Below are positions 63,637-64,000 of a stretch of 64,000 nt of DNA, piece after piece. Location of the stretch: NCBI RefSeq assembly GCF_014850975.1, contig NZ_JACXST010000003.1, positions 1 to 64,000 on the forward strand. Reading direction: 5' to 3'. The stretch's first letter is position 1; every line of letters begins with the position of its first letter. A program made the translations under genes and the position numbers. The stretch comes from Methylomonas fluvii (GTDB taxonomy: Bacteria > Pseudomonadota > Gammaproteobacteria > Methylococcales > Methylomonadaceae). The notes under the pieces are model-generated. The model was not told the DNA's origin, ran no database searches, and saw nothing but the letters and a program-made list of their open reading frames with translations.

Positions 63637-64000
63637 ATGCCAAGACTACGCATTGCCATGCTGACTCATTCTGTTAACCCACGCGGCGGTGTGGTACACG
63701 CTATGCAATTGGCGGAGGCCTTGCAGGATTTAGGGCACGATGTGACTTTGATCGCCGCAGCGGAACCCGGCAAAGATTTCTTCCGTTCCGCACGTTGCCA
63801 GACATTCCTGATACCGCTGCCCACATTGAGCGGTGATTTTGTTACCAGTGTCGGCCAGCGCATTCAGGCGTACATCGATTACTTCAGCCAGTCCACGACC
63901 GAGACATTCGATATTTACCACGCCCAGGATGCCATCAGCGGTAGCGCGATGGCCCGACTTTCTGAACGCGGCATTGTCGATGGTTTCATCCGCACCGTGC
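63637..64000 (+). CDS. MSMEG_0565-family glycosyltransferase (3' end outside window)
   Basis: The first 121 residues only. N-terminus RIAMLTHSVNPRGGVVHAMQ is the family pattern of GT4-like enzymes in Nit1 clusters, followed by LAEALQDLGHDVTLIAAAEP and FDIYHAQDAISG. Starts 2 bp after the previous stop. Frame open to the window end. Confidence 0.92.
   Translation, partial: MPRLRIAMLTHSVNPRGGVVHAMQLAEALQDLGHDVTLIAAAEPGKDFFRSARCQTFLIPLPTLSGDFVTSVGQRIQAYIDYFSQSTTETFDIYHAQDAISGSAMARLSERGIVDGFIRTV

Overview
The window looks like a chromosomal stretch of a gammaproteobacterium, probably a Methylococcales (Methylomonas-like) methanotroph. That is inferred from the mix of a Nit1 nitrilase cluster, DUF2956/DUF3820/DUF1993 housekeeping genes, an IHF-beta-like gene and IS5/IS200 elements. 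No rRNA or tRNA gene was seen. Most of the window (about 10.9-53.8 kb) is part of a conjugative element. Its gene order, traL-E-K-B-dsbC-traV-A-C-F-W-U-N then ssb-bet-exo-cobS-cobT, follows the SXT/R391 and IncA/C backbone. No integrase, relaxase, traD, traF(pilus)/traH/traG was found, so it continues outside the window or is a remnant.

Layout. (1) 1-9.3 kb, AT-rich, minus strand: a caspase-nSTAND-WD40 protein running off the left edge, and upstream of it a caspase/alpha-beta-hydrolase fusion gene split by a complete IS5-family insertion (5636-6880) with a 4-bp target duplication. (2) 9.4-10.2 kb: 5' half of another IS5-family element. (3) 11.0-24.4 kb, minus strand: recombination and accessory module of the conjugative element (SSB, Bet/RecT, YqaJ exonuclease, CobS AAA, WGR protein, DUF3150 protein, CobT-like VWA protein, GHKL ATPase and several unknowns). 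Eleven of these transcription units start with the same two-stem RNA-like leader just before the ribosome binding site. (4) 24.8-26.3 kb: an AcaB-like gene and an IS200 element. (5) 26.5-39.9 kb: a complete type I-E CRISPR-Cas locus (WYL regulator, cas3, cas8e, cse2, cas7e, cas5e, cas6e, cas1, cas2, 45 repeats) lying exactly between ssb and traN. (6) 40.0-53.6 kb, minus strand: F-type conjugation operon. (7) 53.8-58.9 kb: two IHF/HU-type genes (one frameshifted), the 3' half of an IS5-family element and small chromosomal-type genes. (8) 59.5-64 kb, plus strand: Nit1 cluster (MSMEG_0572, nitrilase, radical SAM, acetyltransferase, AIR-synthase-like, glycosyltransferase).

The most striking signal is in the 300-bp gap between cas3 and cas8e. 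On the minus strand there is a crRNA-like unit: degenerate repeat, exactly 32-nt spacer, degenerate repeat, with both repeat hairpins kept (one by paired base changes) and the 8-nt 5' handle identical to the main array. Its spacer matches a nearby site with an AAG PAM at positions 1-15 except 6 and 12, the two positions that are flipped out in Cascade. That site covers the probable promoter of a 36-residue hydrophobic ORF directly upstream of cas8e. This is the layout of a CreTA-type Cascade-dependent RNA antitoxin/toxin pair, or of crRNA-guided autorepression of the cas operon, here carried by a conjugative element.

The genes fit together as a mobile element that carries its own recombination system and a CRISPR-Cas system locked in place by a putative addiction unit, next to a caspase-based suicide or signalling locus and a host secondary-metabolism cluster.
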